Shown: positions 40,906 through 54,119, counted from the stretch's first letter. The stretch is 64,000 nt of DNA from Tetragonia tetragonoides (GCA_038025085.1 CM076142.1:13891001-13955000), one strand, 5' to 3'. Program-made: numbers and translations. The notes: generated from the letters alone by a model not told the origin.

Positions 40906-43830
40906 CTAGTAACCTCCCTGTATATACGCATTCAAGCGGTCTAATTCATCACGGTGTTCGCTAACTACAGCACGAACCACATCTCCAATAGAAACCATAC
41001 CCATCATTCCTTTATCATCAATCACTGGAATGTGTCGGATACGGTTATCTGCAAGGAAAGAATAGTAAGAGACTTTTCTTTTGCAACTTTTTTAATTGTT
41101 TTTTTGCAACCAGGAAACAGCAGTGAATAGTTTCAATTAGCTAACCTGTCATCAGTTGCATTGCTTTGAGAACCTTGGTTTCGGGCGTAACTGTAATAAG
41201 CTTGTTCTGCAAGCACACCACTCATTTATGTTACACCAACAATAATTTCAAACGCTACCATATCAAGTATCACAGCATATGATGATACGTACCTCCTCAG
41301 TCATGATGTCACCAACCTTAGTGGACTTTGAAGATCTTCCTTGCACTATGATCTTTCTGAGATAATCTGGGACACCAAAAAATTATGGTAAGGTAAAGTA
41401 TGAACTGAAATCAGTTATCAAAAAAACGTTATCATGTTTGTTTGTTTTGTTTTTTGGGGGGAGAGGGGGGGGGGGGGGGGCAAGGGATGGTTTGTAAGCA
41501 ACCTTCAAAAAGCAGAAGTAATCAAAGCTTTGATCACTGAAGACACTTTAAAAAAACGACAAAGAACAACTACGAAGGGGATAGACAAAATTACTCAACA
41601 AAGTGACTGACAACTAACAGCTGATATCACATCTCTTCCTCAATCAATGTCTCCTTAATGCTGAAGTTCTATATTAGTTCAATACTTGAGGCAATGTGAC
41701 GTCCACTGTCGTCCAGTAAAGTAAATTGGCATGAAGCTAATCCAATATTAATGTAAAGTGACAACGCCCCCCTTTCGTCATTCGTTCTTTCGAACACTAG
41801 ATCTCATGTTTACAGTTGTTTAATAGAAACAAACAAACAAGAAAACCTGATCTTTCATCTGGAGCATTGAGTACAACAGTGCTCTACAGCAGCTCTCCTA
41901 GTATTCGTAAATACAGTAGCGGATGCACGTTGAGGGGGGGGGGGGGGGGGTGTTCCATGGAACCCACTTGAACAATATTTTTTTTTTCATTTTTCCTTTA
42001 TAAAATGATAATTTATATAATTTTTTAAGTTATGTCCTACAAATTATAAGGATGTGCACCCACTTGAATTGATTCCTGGATCCGCCACTGCCTAAATATT
42101 CCCTCCGTCCAGCATTAGTTTTCACTTGTCTCATAGTAACAGCTCCTCAAAGTTAAGGACGGTTGAATCTTGATCAAACTACCCTAGAAATCCCCACCTT
42201 CCGTACTAGTTAATTATACAACCATAATAAGTAACTATATTATTAAAGTAGCAATTTTGTTATGAACATCCTATAATAGTAACAATGAATTCTGTTTCTA
42301 GAGACATAGCTTAATGAAATTGACTATATAATGGAACTTCAAGAGCAGGCTTTTTTTATAAGGTTTGCTTCTATTCTCCAATCCTCAGATATAGATAACT
42401 CTGCCAGTACGTAGATATAACAAGGTCATGTATGAAAGACAGTAAAGTCAATTCACAATGTTATTTCTATTCTGTTGAAAAATTACTGATCCACATTCAT
42501 AGGGACTTGCATCACAGGGATGGTCATAGTTTCTGCCAAAACAAATGTCGTTACTTTGGGGTGAGGGTCAGAAAAAATATTGATGCAGTTGAGCCCAAAT
42601 AGTGAAGCAAGAGAGGGGGAGTCAAACCTAGTGCTAGAATAATGAATGACAATGGATTAGATCAGACATCAAAGAAGTCCAAAGCACACACAAGCCCTTA
42701 CAGACACAAAGCACGCACACACGAGTTGGGATCCAAGGTCCATTTACCTCTTTGTTACAGAGGTTGAGGACTTGAGGGGAAGTGGGGCCTCATGAGATAA
42801 GCACCCCTCTCACAAAGGGATAAATGGACCTCTCCCTAAATGGAGAGGATCCTAATTGCACACACAGTCACCGACCCATGTCCAATCCCGCACCAAAGTA
42901 CAAGGTTCGGAGTCTAGTAGAGCTACAAGGGAGAGATAAAAGATGTGATAATGGGCAAAGCATTTAGAAATTTCTAGCATGCAAAGGAGACATAGTTCGG
43001 ACAACTTTCACGATTTTGACATATTATCCACTCTTTATAGGGTACAGAAACACAAACACACTGCAAAGGACAATCTCATGGAGGTTCAAACTTCAAAGGG
43101 CAGAAATAAGACAGGATAGGAAACAAAAGCAAAGGAATAAAACCCGTATGCATAGTACAAAACAAATACAGTTAGCATTGACTGCTTAGCTACATATATT
43201 TGACTATTTATGATACAAATCATGAAATCATAGCAGTTTAAAGGTGTGGTCACTTAAACTGTTAAGATTTGTCAAATGAAATAGATTCACTAAATTTCTT
43301 TTATATTTATGTAGATGAGCATTTCTTGTAAAAGTATAAGACCCCTAATTTTTCGTTCTAGTTAACTTCCAACACCTAAAAAATTTGTATGCATACCTCT
43401 TTCTGTGATAATACCAGCAATTGATTTTTGCTCTCCAGGTTTCACAACCACCAATGCTCCTACGTTGTGTTGTGTCATCTGGAGAGAAAAAGGTACCCAC
43501 ATTCATACCACTCTTACTGAAGTTCCCAACAGATAAACAAGGAAACTAAAAGCACAAAACGCGAGGAAAATACAATATCCATACCGACTTAACGGCATCA
43601 TAAACAGAGTCATCGGTTGTGCACCAAAGCCAGGAGCCATCAGCACCTTTACCCTTGTCACTCAAGATATCAGAAATAGTGGTTCTCTCAAACCCATGCT
43701 CATCGATTTTAGCACTAGCTGACTGAAAGCGTGCAAATACAAGAGGTCTCATGCATGGATTTCCCAGGTGGACATGTTGCAAAATTGCATTTTTTCCTTG
43801 TACCAGAAGTCCTCTAACTGCGCCTTGCAT
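40906..43830 (-). CDS. CBSX3: CBS domain-containing protein, mitochondrial CBSX3 type
   Basis: Coding exons 43830-43585, 43478-43397, 41366-41293, 41206-41146 and 41048-40906 total 606 nt, 201 aa. All junctions are GT/AG with matching phase. The start MQGAVRGLL follows an in-frame MFPQLKK that belongs to the acceptor side; ATG 43830 fits the family. Residues 1 to about 55 are basic and Ser/Gln-rich, as in a mitochondrial transit peptide. CBS motif 1 contains VGALVVVKPG and ITERDYLRKI; CBS motif 2 contains RHIPVIDDKGMMGMVSIGDV. The C-terminus is LNAYIQGGY. In Arabidopsis, CBSX3 (about 206 aa) is a mitochondrial adenosyl-ligand-sensing regulator of thioredoxin-o. No disruptions seen. Confidence 0.93.
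41367..43396 (-). other. Long CBSX3 intron 2
   Basis: Holds the MITE at 41914-42090 and a poly-G tract at about 41459-41480. At 42100 there is a lone cctccgtcc motif without a partner. Otherwise unremarkable. Confidence 0.7.
41914..42090. mobile_element. hAT-type MITE, 177 bp, in a CBSX3 intron
   Basis: The left end CAGTAGCGGATGCACG is inverted at the right end (CAGTGGCGGATCCAGGAATC as reverse complement). Flanks CGTAAATA (41906-41913) and CCTAAATA (42091-42098) are an 8-bp duplication with one mismatch. It contains a long G homopolymer. Confidence 0.7.
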
Positions 43831-43840
43831 TTTCTTCAGC

Positions 43841-45322
43841 TGAGGGAACAAGTTTGAAGAGTTACAACTTATAAGTTTTATTCACACTCCTTAGTAATTC
43901 AGTTCCAAAAGCCAAATGACTATAACACAATGTTACAGTGTATAAGCTATCAGCCTATCAGGTAAGCACTCCAAATCTAAACAACTGCATTATTTAAAGC
44001 AATGGAAAGGTGAAGAAGAGCATGGGTGTGAGGTGGTGCAATGGCTGAAGTTAGTTGTTGCAATAGTGAGAGACAGAACAAGAAGATATTATCTTTCTTC
44101 CTTTCTTTCCTTTTTTTTTGAAGTCCAAGTTTACCAGACGGACGTTATCATTTTTAGGCGTAATGATTTTCAATCCAAAAAACTTTCTCATCCGGAAAAT
44201 GGTTTGCTATATCATAACCCTTACTTTTCATGAATTCCTTCTTCAGTGAGCAATCTTAGACATGCAGGAAAAAAAAGTTCTCATCATTTCCAGAGGACAA
44301 CATCAGGGCAAACAACTCCAGCAAATATTTCCCCTAACCACACATCCCCTTTCTCATTTTCTTTTCTCTTGCCCCCCCCCCCCCCCTAATTCTTCTTCTT
44401 CTTGGGGTCCATAGCACACTCAAAGGCCATTACAAACATACAAGGACAGACCTATTGACGCCCAGATCCTCTGCAGACACTGTAGAGGTTGTTTAGTTAA
44501 TTGTACTACACGAGAGGAGGTTGAGATTGAGGGAGATTAATTTCTTATTTACCCCTCCATTAAAATACCCTGCACAAGACCTTTGCAGTTACTAGATCCA
44601 AAATCGACCTATCATACCTAATAGTCTAAACCTTAACCACTAGACTCGTCCCTCTGTTATGACCCTCAACCTCAACCTTAACCACCAGACACTTTTTTTT
44701 GATAACATGGGTATGCAAGCTTTGCTTCACTCTTAACCACTAGATTCAAACATCTAACATATCAATACCACACCCTAATACTCCTAGTACACAAAGTAGC
44801 TACGCACGTGTTATCATACACTACATTTATTTGATTATATCTACTTGATCATCAGTCAATGAATAACATTTTCAGCTCATCCAAAAGCTATAAACCAGTC
44901 AACTGACATAAAATCTTTCAATCAAGCACCGATTTCTACTAACTTCATGTACATATAACCATTCTCAAACCATTTTCAAGCAGATCGAGCAAAAATCATT
45001 ATCTAATTTAATTTTTTCTACCTGCAATATAAAATAAAAAAACATGTCTTCAAAATCAAAGGATCAACGGTCCACAACGTTTGACTTTCGTCAAATCACT
45101 TTCAACACAAAGTCCAACTCAACCCAAAAAACAGATAACAATCTCATCTCATCAAATTAAATTCTCAAACTAACAGCAAATGAAAATCGATCAAAACATC
45201 ACATCAACATCAAGATCTCAAAATCAACACAACAATAAAAAAAATAACAAAAAATCAAATCAAAACATATACTTTTAATCAATGAATCGAAAGTGCTAGC
45301 TAGAAAAAGATGATCAATTACC
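43841..45322 (-). other. CBSX3 5' UTR intron
   Basis: Runs from the donor next to 45323 (minus: GTTTTG before GTAATTG) to the acceptor ccctcag at about 43841. It contains a poly-C tract (44372-44387) and a reversed SINE tail near 44692-44735. No gene seen inside; the frame at 44033 is spurious. Confidence 0.55.
44692..44735 (-). mobile_element. SINE tail fragment
   Basis: Reversed, this reads gaagcaaagcttgcatacccatgttatc followed by A-rich sequence. That resembles the 3' part of the SINE at 38187 (aagcaatgcttggacacccatgttatc). The pol III boxes are missing. Confidence 0.4.
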
Positions 45323-45430
45323 AAAACGATCGATGAAGCAAACTAGCCGACGGAAGAGAGAGAGAAAGTAGCGAGATGAAGGACCAACAAAAATGGGGTT
45401 TTAGGGTTTGAGGAGAGAGAGTGTGTATAT
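45323..45430 (-). promoter_or_regulatory. CBSX3 5' UTR exon / transcription start region
   Basis: On the minus strand, GA-rich DNA and an AAACCCTAAAACCCC telo-box-like element lie at about 45398-45412. They are followed by a C/T-rich leader ending at the donor near 45322. Start site position is inferred. Confidence 0.45.
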
Positions 45431-45889
45431 GTGAAGTGGAGAGGGTGAGTCACTGTCTGTTAAATATGTAGTGTCTGCATTCAACAATGAAAGAAAAGAA
45501 AGAGAAAAGAGACAAGCTGAAATGGATAAGAGCGCTTTTTATATATTTTACCTTCTAAATTAATAATGAAATTGGATAAAGATTATTTAAAGGCTAAAGA
45601 CAACAGTCATAGACACAGAGGAATAATAAAGGCTCAACTAGGATCATTTTATGTCTATATGCTAAGTACCCTAATGGATATATGATTAGTAATATTAATA
45701 ATATGAATATAATAATGATAATGACGTACTAATAAAGATTAAAATATAGCCGACCATGCACACTGGTCTGAAACAATACAGTGGATTTAGCCTATTAGGA
45801 GTGCATATATAGGAATTAACGCGTGGATAAACTAATATTTGTGTGTTTTTTTTTTTTTTTTTTTGGTAAAGGATGAGGTTTAGACCCAA
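45431..45889. other. Intergenic DNA upstream of CBSX3
   Basis: AT-rich, with ATAATAATG-type simple sequence near 45690-45722 and a (T)20 run at 45846-45864. The T-run is followed by ggtaaaggatgaggtttagaccc, possibly a reversed SINE end. Confidence 0.4.
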
Positions 45890-45894
45890 TACAT

Positions 45895-46731
45895 TGTTGG
45901 GATAATGTCCCAATTATGTGTGAGCTACCACAATTAATGAGAAGAACAATTAATTGAGTAATACTTAAAAAAAAGGAGGAAACGGAAAGATGGAAAATAG
46001 CCAAATCAATGTAAAGTTTGGAGTTTTGTGACCGTGAGAACTTCATGTGTAATGACATCATTTGATGTTATGGATATAAAAGGGCATTCAAGTTCAAGTA
46101 GCAGTTTTCAGAGTTTAGGAGTTACAGCATTAAACTCTACATTTGTTTGAACGTGTTTAACTCTCTAGAAAGAGTCTAAAGAGTCCTCTATAAATAGAGG
46201 TGTAAGTTTTGTGTAGTGAATCGGACATCCCATATCCCATATCCCACAATGTAGACACATGTAGTGTGTGAGGAGAGTGGGAGGCTATTCCTTGTAGTCC
46301 TTGAGTGGAGGGAGCCCTCGGGCTTGTAGGGTAGTCCAAACACGGGGTGTGAGATATGCAGGATCGAGTGGATCCTAATTAGGGGGAGACGTGATCCACC
46401 TAATTCGATGAGAGAGAGAGAGAGAGAGAGTAAGTGTGTGTGTGTTGTAACTATTCCTTGTAACTCTTGAGAGAGGGTCTCGGGTTAGTAGGGTGGTTTA
46501 CACTATATGGAGGGTTTGCAGGTTTGTCCGTCCAAAACTTGTATGTGGGAGGGTTTGCAAGTTTACCGTGCAAAACTTGTACTTGTTGATGAGTTAGTAG
46601 ATGTTACCCTATGAGAGGGTCGTGGACGTAAACCGGAGGGGCCAAACCATGTTAAAAATATTGTGTGCCTATATTATCTTTTATGTTGTGTTTTATTGCT
46701 CTACTTATACGCTGCGCAAATTTCCCCAACA
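45895..46731 (+). mobile_element. Copia-type solo LTR, 837 bp
   Basis: Starts TGTTGGGATAATGTCCCA and ends TTTCCCCAACA. The target duplication TACAT lies at 45890-45894 and 46732-46736. It has a TATA-like ctataaatagagg (about 46190) and the gtggacgtaaaccggaggggcc block typical of plant Copia R-U5 regions. No internal region or second LTR. Confidence 0.88.
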
Positions 46732-46950
46732 TACATATGGTTAATTCGAATTTCCAAGTGGTACTTGGGTTAAAGACAAAACCATGATTAATAACTGCTT
46801 TATTACGGAATACCAGTAATGTTTTAAATCTTTGCATAATGAACCTACACACATAGATCTTTCGGATTTACAAAAATGTATTTCGGACAATGATTATGAT
46901 ATACTAACCTCTCCTGTTTCAAACGAAGAAATACACAAGCAGTTTTTGAC

Positions 46951-48871
46951 ATGAATCCCTTTACATCGCCAGGGCCTGATGGATTTGGTGCATCCTTCTA
47001 CCAAGATCACTGGAACATTGTTGGGCCTGATGTTACTAAGGCAATTCAATCATTCTTCCATCATGGAAAATTAATAAAAGAAATTAATCATACGTTCATC
47101 ACTTTTATACCAAAAAACGAGAATCCCACTAGTTCGACTCAATTCCGCCCAATTAGTTTATGCAATTCGCTTTACAAAATCATTGCAAAATTTTTAGTTA
47201 ATCGACTTCGACCACTGCTACCAAACTTGATTAGCCCATTTCAAAGAGCCTTTATCCCCCATAGATCTATTCATGATAATATTTTAATAAGCCAGAAATT
47301 ATGCACTTTTTCAGAAAAACCAAAACCAAAGAAGGGTGGTTAGCTATGAAACTTGATATGGAAAAAGCCTATGATCGAATTGAATGGAATTTTCCGTTCA
47401 CAGTCCTAAAACAAATAGGCTCAATGATAAATGGATCAATTGGATTAAACAATGTGTTACTACCGTTAGCTACTCACTTCTTATAAACGACTCTCCATGT
47501 GGACTTATAAGTCCCTCTCGAGGCCTTCGCCAAGGCGATCCCCTTTCTCCATACTTATTTATTATATGCATGGAAGTATTAACTCAACGACTTATAAAAG
47601 TCTCTCAAGACAAACATGGCATTGGCATTACAATAAGTCCGGGAGGGCAGAAAATTTCGTGCCTCCTCTTTGCTAATGATAGCCTTCTTTTTTGTAAGAC
47701 CACCAGACATGCAACATCTAAATTAAAAGAAATTCTAGACCAATTTTCCGCACAATCTGGTCAACTCATCAATTTTCATAAATCAGCTCTAATTTTTTCC
47801 CGAAACACTACTAGTCATCAAAAACTAGTCGTGAATGCTTATTTTGACATACCCCACAAATCTAGCTTGGGCAAGTATTTAGGATGCTTCTTTCCAGAAC
47901 AGCGAATCAATCAAGTCACCTTCCAAAATATTGTGGAAAAAACTCAAGCAAAACTTGAATCCTGGAAAGCTTCCAGTCTATCCAAAGCAGGGAAAACCAT
48001 TCTCATGCAGGCTAATTTAGAGGCCCTTCCCTCGCATGTAATGCAAAGTTTCAAAGTTCCGACTCATACAGCCAATGTTTTAGACGTCATGCATCGAAAG
48101 TTCTTTTGGCAAAGCTCGGCAAGTAATGGTATCCCCATGGTTGCATGGGATAAAGTCTGTCAACCAAAATCTGCAGGGGGATTAGGGCTTCGCAAAACTG
48201 AAGCTGTGGACAAAGCTTTTTTGGCTAAATTAGGATGGAAAATATTAACAGAGCATAATAACATATGGGTTACTCTTGTTCGACATAAATATCTGCGAAA
48301 ACATGGATTTTTCTCTGTTAAAGCAAAAAACAATGATTCTTGGATTTGGAGACACATTTTGAAACAACGAATTATTTTACAACAAGGTATCCGATGGATA
48401 CTTGGCAATGGTAGAAATATTTATTTTTGGAAAGACAATTGGGTTTTTGATATGAACCTCACTAACCACATAGGACTTAATACACAGGACATTCCCAATA
48501 TAGACAGTAAAGTTAGTGATTTCATAACAACTGATAAATGTTGGGACTCGCACAAATTAGCACAAACTGTCCCCATATCTATAGCTAATGCTATCAAAGG
48601 CATCCCGATTCCCTCTATTGACGCCCCAGACCACTACTGTTGGGGTCCTGAATCTACGGGTAATTTCAGTGTCAAAACTGCCACCTTGTTATGTCATGGC
48701 CTCAATAAATACTACTGTAAACCATGGCCTCATAAATGGATATGGAAACTTAATATTGCACCAAAGTTACAGATTTTTCTGTGGCAACTCTTTCATGATG
48801 GATTACCCACTCGTTATACATTATCCAAAAAAGGTCTTAATTTAGATAATATATGTCCCCTGTGCAACTAG
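46951..48871 (+). pseudogene. LINE reverse transcriptase, frameshifted
   Basis: 46951-47343 has SPGPDGFGASFYQDHW, RPISLCNSLYKIIAKFLVNR and QRAFIPHRSIHDNIL. The frame shifts through 47301-47486 (MKLDMEKAYDRIEW) and again to 47384-48871 (SRGLRQGDPLSPYLFI). The catalytic block reads LLFANDSLLF where LLFADDSLLF is expected; the Asn codon is 47675-47677. The C-terminal zf-RVT region (CPLCN...EDIYHLMSSCP) is cut by a TAG at 48869. Confidence 0.9.
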
Positions 48872-49108
48872 GAGCCTGAGGATATTTATCATCTCATGTC
48901 CTCATGTCCCATCTCGCAACACATATGGCAACAAGCTAGTAATAACGGTTGGCTCCCCCATAAAGATAACACTCTCCATTTTTTTGAATGGTGGACTGAA
49001 CTTCGAGCAAAGAATATGATTGATGAATTAAACAGAAGTGTCTATCTAATCTGGTACATTTGGAAAGCACGTAATGAATTGCTATTCTAAAACATTCAGC
49101 CAAATATT

Positions 49109-49594
49109 ATGCAGATTGTAATCAGGGCCAAATCACTATATAGTGAATGGAAAATTAGGGAACGATTCGATTCAGAGTATCAAATTTACACTACCCCTGA
49201 CTCACACAGGTTTCCTTTACCTTGCCCTCCTTCGACTATCCAAGTTTCATGGGAACCACCTCCGCTCAGCTTTACAAAACTCAGCTTTGACGGCTCACAT
49301 CTAGACAATCGATCAGGTGCAGGTTATGTGATCCGTGATAACGAAGGAAAATTAATAAAGGCTGGAAGCGAATTCCTCGAGGATGCTCCAATTCTAGTGG
49401 CAGAGGCAATGACACTACGTAATGGACTCATTCAAGTCACATCTCTAGGTATTAATAACATAATTATTGAAGGTGATAACAAACTAGTAATACAAGCACT
49501 GCAAGGGCAAAGCAAAATTCCGTGGAAAACAGTTAGTCTAATCATAGATATCAGGCAATTATTGCAACAGGTTGGCCTATCGCATTCAACATAA
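49109..49594 (+). pseudogene. LINE C-terminal RNase H domain
   Basis: FTKLSFDGSHLDNRSGAGYV, VAEAMTLRNGL and IIIEGDNKLVIQAL match the RNase HI domain found at the end of many plant L1 elements (D, E and D catalytic positions visible). It is out of frame with the preceding zinc-finger region; the frame 48896-49090 lies between. Confidence 0.85.
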
Positions 49595-49770
49595 ATATCG
49601 CAAAGCAAATCGATCAGCTGATTGGATGTCTAAACATGCAACGACTATCTCTGATAGTGCCCATTGGACTAATTATCCTTCTAGAACATTTCGTAACATT
49701 TTACTTTCAGATACGATGGGAGTGGCCCTCGAGAGGAGGACCTCCTAATCATTATTCCTTCTTACCTTCA

Positions 49771-49893
<123 letters not shown>

Positions 49894-49906
49894 TTAATTC
49901 GAATTT

Positions 49907-50738
49907 AATTTTTGGGACTAATCTTTAAATTTCAGATAAATTAGTTGATATCTAAATTATGTGTATTATATTTGAATTTCAGATAAAATAATATTAAGTG
50001 TCTAAATGCTTGATTTTTCAGAGTAATTTTTTTAGTTAAGAGATTTAGATTTATTAAATTTATGCTCCATGTATGTAATTCATATGGTCAATTAAGTTAG
50101 AATGACACCTTAAAATTATAGTTTCAATAGAAAATAAATAAAAAAGAGTATTTGATTGATATCTTCTACTGCTTAAAGTAATACTCCAGATTTATAAACT
50201 TAATGTATATAGAATATGCAATCAGCAGAAAATTTACCTTTTCAAGATTACATTTTCTTAACACCTTTTTAAAATTATGAAGCTTGTAATAGTTACTCAA
50301 AGTACCAATTAGAATTTCACCAAAATGGTATTTATATTTTTTTTCTTTTTGTTGTAAGTTGATGGTTTTTAGTGGGTGGGGAAGGAAAGTTATCATAAAC
50401 GCTAGTGGAACTTTATGAGCTAGGCCATGATTATGGAAGTGAAAAATTGAGAGAATATATTGAAATTAGAGGGGAAAATGACTTTGATTTAAGTGTATGT
50501 TTAGGTTTTTTTTTTCAACTGTGTTGCAATTAAAATTTGTCAGAATATTTTAATTGACGAAATAATTAGGGCTCGTTTTTTTCAACTGGAAACTGAAACT
50601 ACTAATTAGGAGAAATTGGACAAAACTGGTGAAAATTGGAAAGTCTAACTGGTAATTGAGAAAAATTGTGGAAAACTGGATCAGACTGGAAAAAACTGGG
50701 AGATTCTGAAAAAACTGAAAATTGTTTAATTTTCACTT
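49907..50738. other. Gene-free AT-rich stretch
   Basis: Contains a small run of repeated (a)aactgg(a) words at 50585-50720 (ctggaaactgaaac, attggacaaaactgg), which resumes after the microsatellite block at 51218. This suggests the microsatellites sit inside one element. No coding sequence. Confidence 0.45.
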
Positions 50739-50813
<75 letters not shown>

Positions 50814-50850
50814 GTATTTATTAGTAACTATAAGAATAATAAAAATAAAT

Positions 50851-50900
<50 letters not shown>

Positions 50901-50971
50901 TCTACTATTATTAGTATTATTATAATAATAATAATAATATTTAATGATAATACTAACAATAATAAATACTA

Positions 50972-51034
<63 letters not shown>

Positions 51035-51068
51035 GTAATAAAAATAATAATAATAATTACTGTTATTA

Positions 51069-51114
<46 letters not shown>

Positions 51115-51146
51115 CATCATTATTATTATTGTTTATTATTATTATT

Positions 51147-51200
<54 letters not shown>

Positions 51201-51205
51201 ATCAT
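50739..51205. repeat. Compound trinucleotide microsatellite block
   Basis: In order: (AAT)n at 50740-50812, (TTA)n at 50850-50900, (AAT)n at 50974-51033, (TTA)n at 51060-51140, and (TTG)n at 51148-51200. Complementary AAT and TTA tracts alternate, so the block can fold into long hairpins. Poly-Asn/Tyr/Leu frames on both strands are artefacts. Confidence 0.95.
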
Positions 51206-51290
51206 TATTATTAAAATTGGGCAAAACTGTACAAAACTAATTTTGTAACTGATAACTAATAAAAACTGGACAAAATTATGTATGAGTTCA

Positions 51291-51955
51291 GGTGCGAACC
51301 ACTAACTATGTATGAACTATGCGAACTAAAAATCTGAGCCAAAATTGGATGGGTGAGATCTCTTCCCCTTTTCATTCCGTTTATTTGTGATCCCATATTT
51401 GTTATCCCATGACCCCTTTTAATTCAACTTTTCAACTCCCTCCCTTTCTCTCTCCTCCCCCTTTCTCTCCCTGACTTAAACGTGAAACCCATCAGCATCG
51501 CGAAAACCAATGAGCATCAATCCTTCAGTCTCTCTCCTCCCTCACATGTTTTCTTATCACCTGTGGGAGGTTTCCGACCTCCGCGAGCCACACGGTGTTA
51601 ACACTTGCAGATCCACTTTGACCACCACCATTACCTAAAAATGTCCGCCATCGTTTCCGGTGGGGAAATAGGCGACTTTTGCTGTAACAATTGAAGCTAG
51701 TTGAATGTGGACTGTGGAGAGAGAGAGTATGATAGACTATGGAGCTTGGACAAAGAAAGAAAGCTTCCTCATGGAGTCTCTTTGATTGGGAAGAGAGAGA
51801 AAGAGAGAGATAAAGGAGGGAGAGAGCTTGCGTACTGCTTATGCTTTAGCTTTAATGGAACAATTCTGATTTTGTTTTTTGGTTGTCGCACTTCAAGAGA
51901 TGAACGGCCAGGATTCCTTGTTCGCACAGCTCACACATAAACAAGAGTTCGCACC
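51291..51955. mobile_element. Unclassified TIR element, about 665 bp
   Basis: The 36-bp ends (51291-51326 and 51920-51955) are inverted with about 27 matches. Both begin GGTGCGAAC and end TGCGAAC, so each TIR itself contains a direct repeat of TGCGAAC. The interior has a C/T-rich stretch and a 79-codon frame (51701-51940) of unknown nature. No target duplication was confirmed. (AT)n follows at about 51968-51991. Confidence 0.45.
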
Positions 51956-52063
51956 AGATCTGGACCATATATATATATATATATATATATTAATTTGAGT
52001 CCACTATCCACCCACTTTGAACTGTAAGATTAGTTGGTTATTTCACACCACCTCACATAAAAC

Positions 52064-54111
52064 TAGGCCTGGCAAAAGCTGACCCGACCCGATAACCCGA
52101 CCCGAACCTAACCCGAAAAAAGCGGGTTAGGGTTGGGATTTTCGACCCGAAACATTAAATGGGTCGACCTGATTGACCCGAAAACTTAAATGGGTTAGGT
52201 TAAGGTTGAAAATTTCAACCTGCTCAACCTGAAAATTACCTGCTCAACCCGAAAATATTAAATGGGTCAGGTCACAGATCAGGTCGACCTGATTTTTATC
52301 AGATTCGGGTCGACCTGATCCGTTTAACCCATCTAAGAGGGAAACCCAAAACAGCAGCCCAAGTCCAAGCCCAAAATAGAGAAATAAGAATAACAAATAA
52401 AAAAGTGACCCAAAACAGCAGCCCAAGCCCAAATAAGAATTACAAATAAAAAAGGAAACCCTAGCCCTCAGCCCCTCATTGTTTTTGCCGTCATTTATCA
52501 TTCTAGATTTCTCTCTCTTCCTCACTCTCTCTCACTCTCTCATATTCTTCAGTTTTTCTTCGGCTCTTCCTCTCTCTACTTCTCTCTTCAGTTCTTCTTC
52601 CTCTTCGGCTCTTCCTCTCTCGACTTCTCTGAGAGAAGTTAATCTCATTCTCTCTCATTCTTTATCTTCCTCATTTTCAAGCTCTTCCTCACTCACTCTG
52701 TCTCACTCTCAGTCTCACTCTCTCACTCTCTCGATCTCACTCTCTCGATCTCTCGATCTCGATCTCACTCTCTCGATCTCACTGTCTGCTGTCTCGACTT
52801 CTCTCATTCTCTCTCACTCTGTCTCACACTCTCACTCTCAGTCTCACTCTCTCGATCTCTCGATCTCTCCAAATCAGTAAAATAAACATTCATTCAACAA
52901 TCAACATGTATTATTTAGTCATCAAATTTGTGTTCTTTAATTTGTTATTCTTATTTCTCTTATTTTCTTTATACTTTGTTTTTTTTTTTTTTTTTTCTGA
53001 ATCAATATTTTCATTACAGTTCAAGTTTTATTGTGCTTCTTCTCAATCAATCTCATGATTCTCATAATATTGCGGTATGAATTTCTCTCATTTTTCCTCT
53101 TTGTTTTCATTATTTGTTAGTTATTAGTAATTAGGGTTTTCATTTCTGATTTCATACAAGTTAGTTTAATTGTTAGTAATTATTAGTAACTAGGGTTTCT
53201 GATTTGATTTTATACTTGGGTTTTGATCATTTTGGATTTCGTTGATTTGGGTGTTATTGATGTTTTGATTTTGGTTTTCATTGTTTTTGGGTTTAGGGTT
53301 TCGATTTTTACTTATTATTTAGGATTTAAGATTTCATACTTATTAACTGAAGTTTATGAATACTAATTTCTGGGGTTTTGATTTTGTGTATCAATTTTTC
53401 GATTTGTTCTAACTTCTAATGTTTCATTCAGTGATGAAGATTACCCTGGCCATATAAGAGGAGCTGCATTCTGAATTTATGCTTTCTGAGAGCACAAGAG
53501 TCTACCATATTTCATTGATTTGAGCTCAAGTTTATTAAACTTTTTAATTCACTGGTTGTAATTTGTAGGATAGACTTTAATGTTTTGTGGTTGTGAGTTC
53601 TAGGTTTTGAAGATCTGAGTTCTGAGACTCCAAAAAGTGCACAAGAATCGGCTATGTTTCATTGATTTGAAGTTCTGAAAACTAGTTTAATGGTTGTGAT
53701 TTGTAGATGGATTTTATTGGCTGTAAACTTGTAACTTTGTGAGACTTTCTTGTTTGTTATTTGTTATTTGGAGCTTGATTTTGATTATGATGATGCTCCT
53801 GTCAGCAACTCAACATGCTTTGAGGTGCTTTGAGGACTTAAGGTGCTGCCAACAGACAGCTTTTATGAATCATTGAATCATTTTACTACTAGTATAGACT
53901 TTTTGAGTGAAGTATGAAGTGTGCAAAAAAAAATCAGGTTACGCAGATCATTTCAGGTCAACCTGATCTGTAACAGATCAGATTAGGGTTGGATTTTTTG
54001 ACCTGTTTACTAAACAGATCAGGTTAGGGTTGATTTTTTTGACCTGTTTAGTAATCAGGTCAGTCGGATTCAACCCGAACCCGACCCAACCTGATCTGTT
54101 TGCCAGGCCTA
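52064..54111. mobile_element. Non-autonomous hAT element, 2048 bp (left arm)
   Basis: The ends are TAGGCCTGGCAAAAGC and TAGGCCTGGCAAACAG (reverse complement). The perfect 8-bp target duplication CATAAAAC lies at 52056-52063 and 54112-54119. Subterminal repeats of GACCCGA/GGTTAGGGTT and CAGATCAGGT are present. The middle has an accctagccctcagcccc leader, a long TCTC-rich region (52505-52870), an apparent UTR and an intron-like stretch. It therefore resembles an internally deleted autonomous element without transposase. Confidence 0.88.
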
Positions 54112-54119
54112 CATAAAAC

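Noticed and set aside
42099..42120. Stowaway MITE end (ccctccgtcc)
   Set aside because: No inverted partner or TA duplication was found nearby.
50739..51240. Poly-Asn, poly-Tyr, poly-Leu and poly-Thr proteins
   Set aside because: All arise from AAT/TTA/TTG microsatellites.
52479..52880. Ser/Leu-rich protein (and its mirror at 63498-63875)
   Set aside because: It is simple CTCT-rich DNA inside the hAT element. The two arms differ by 24 bp of indels and there is no protein-like constraint.
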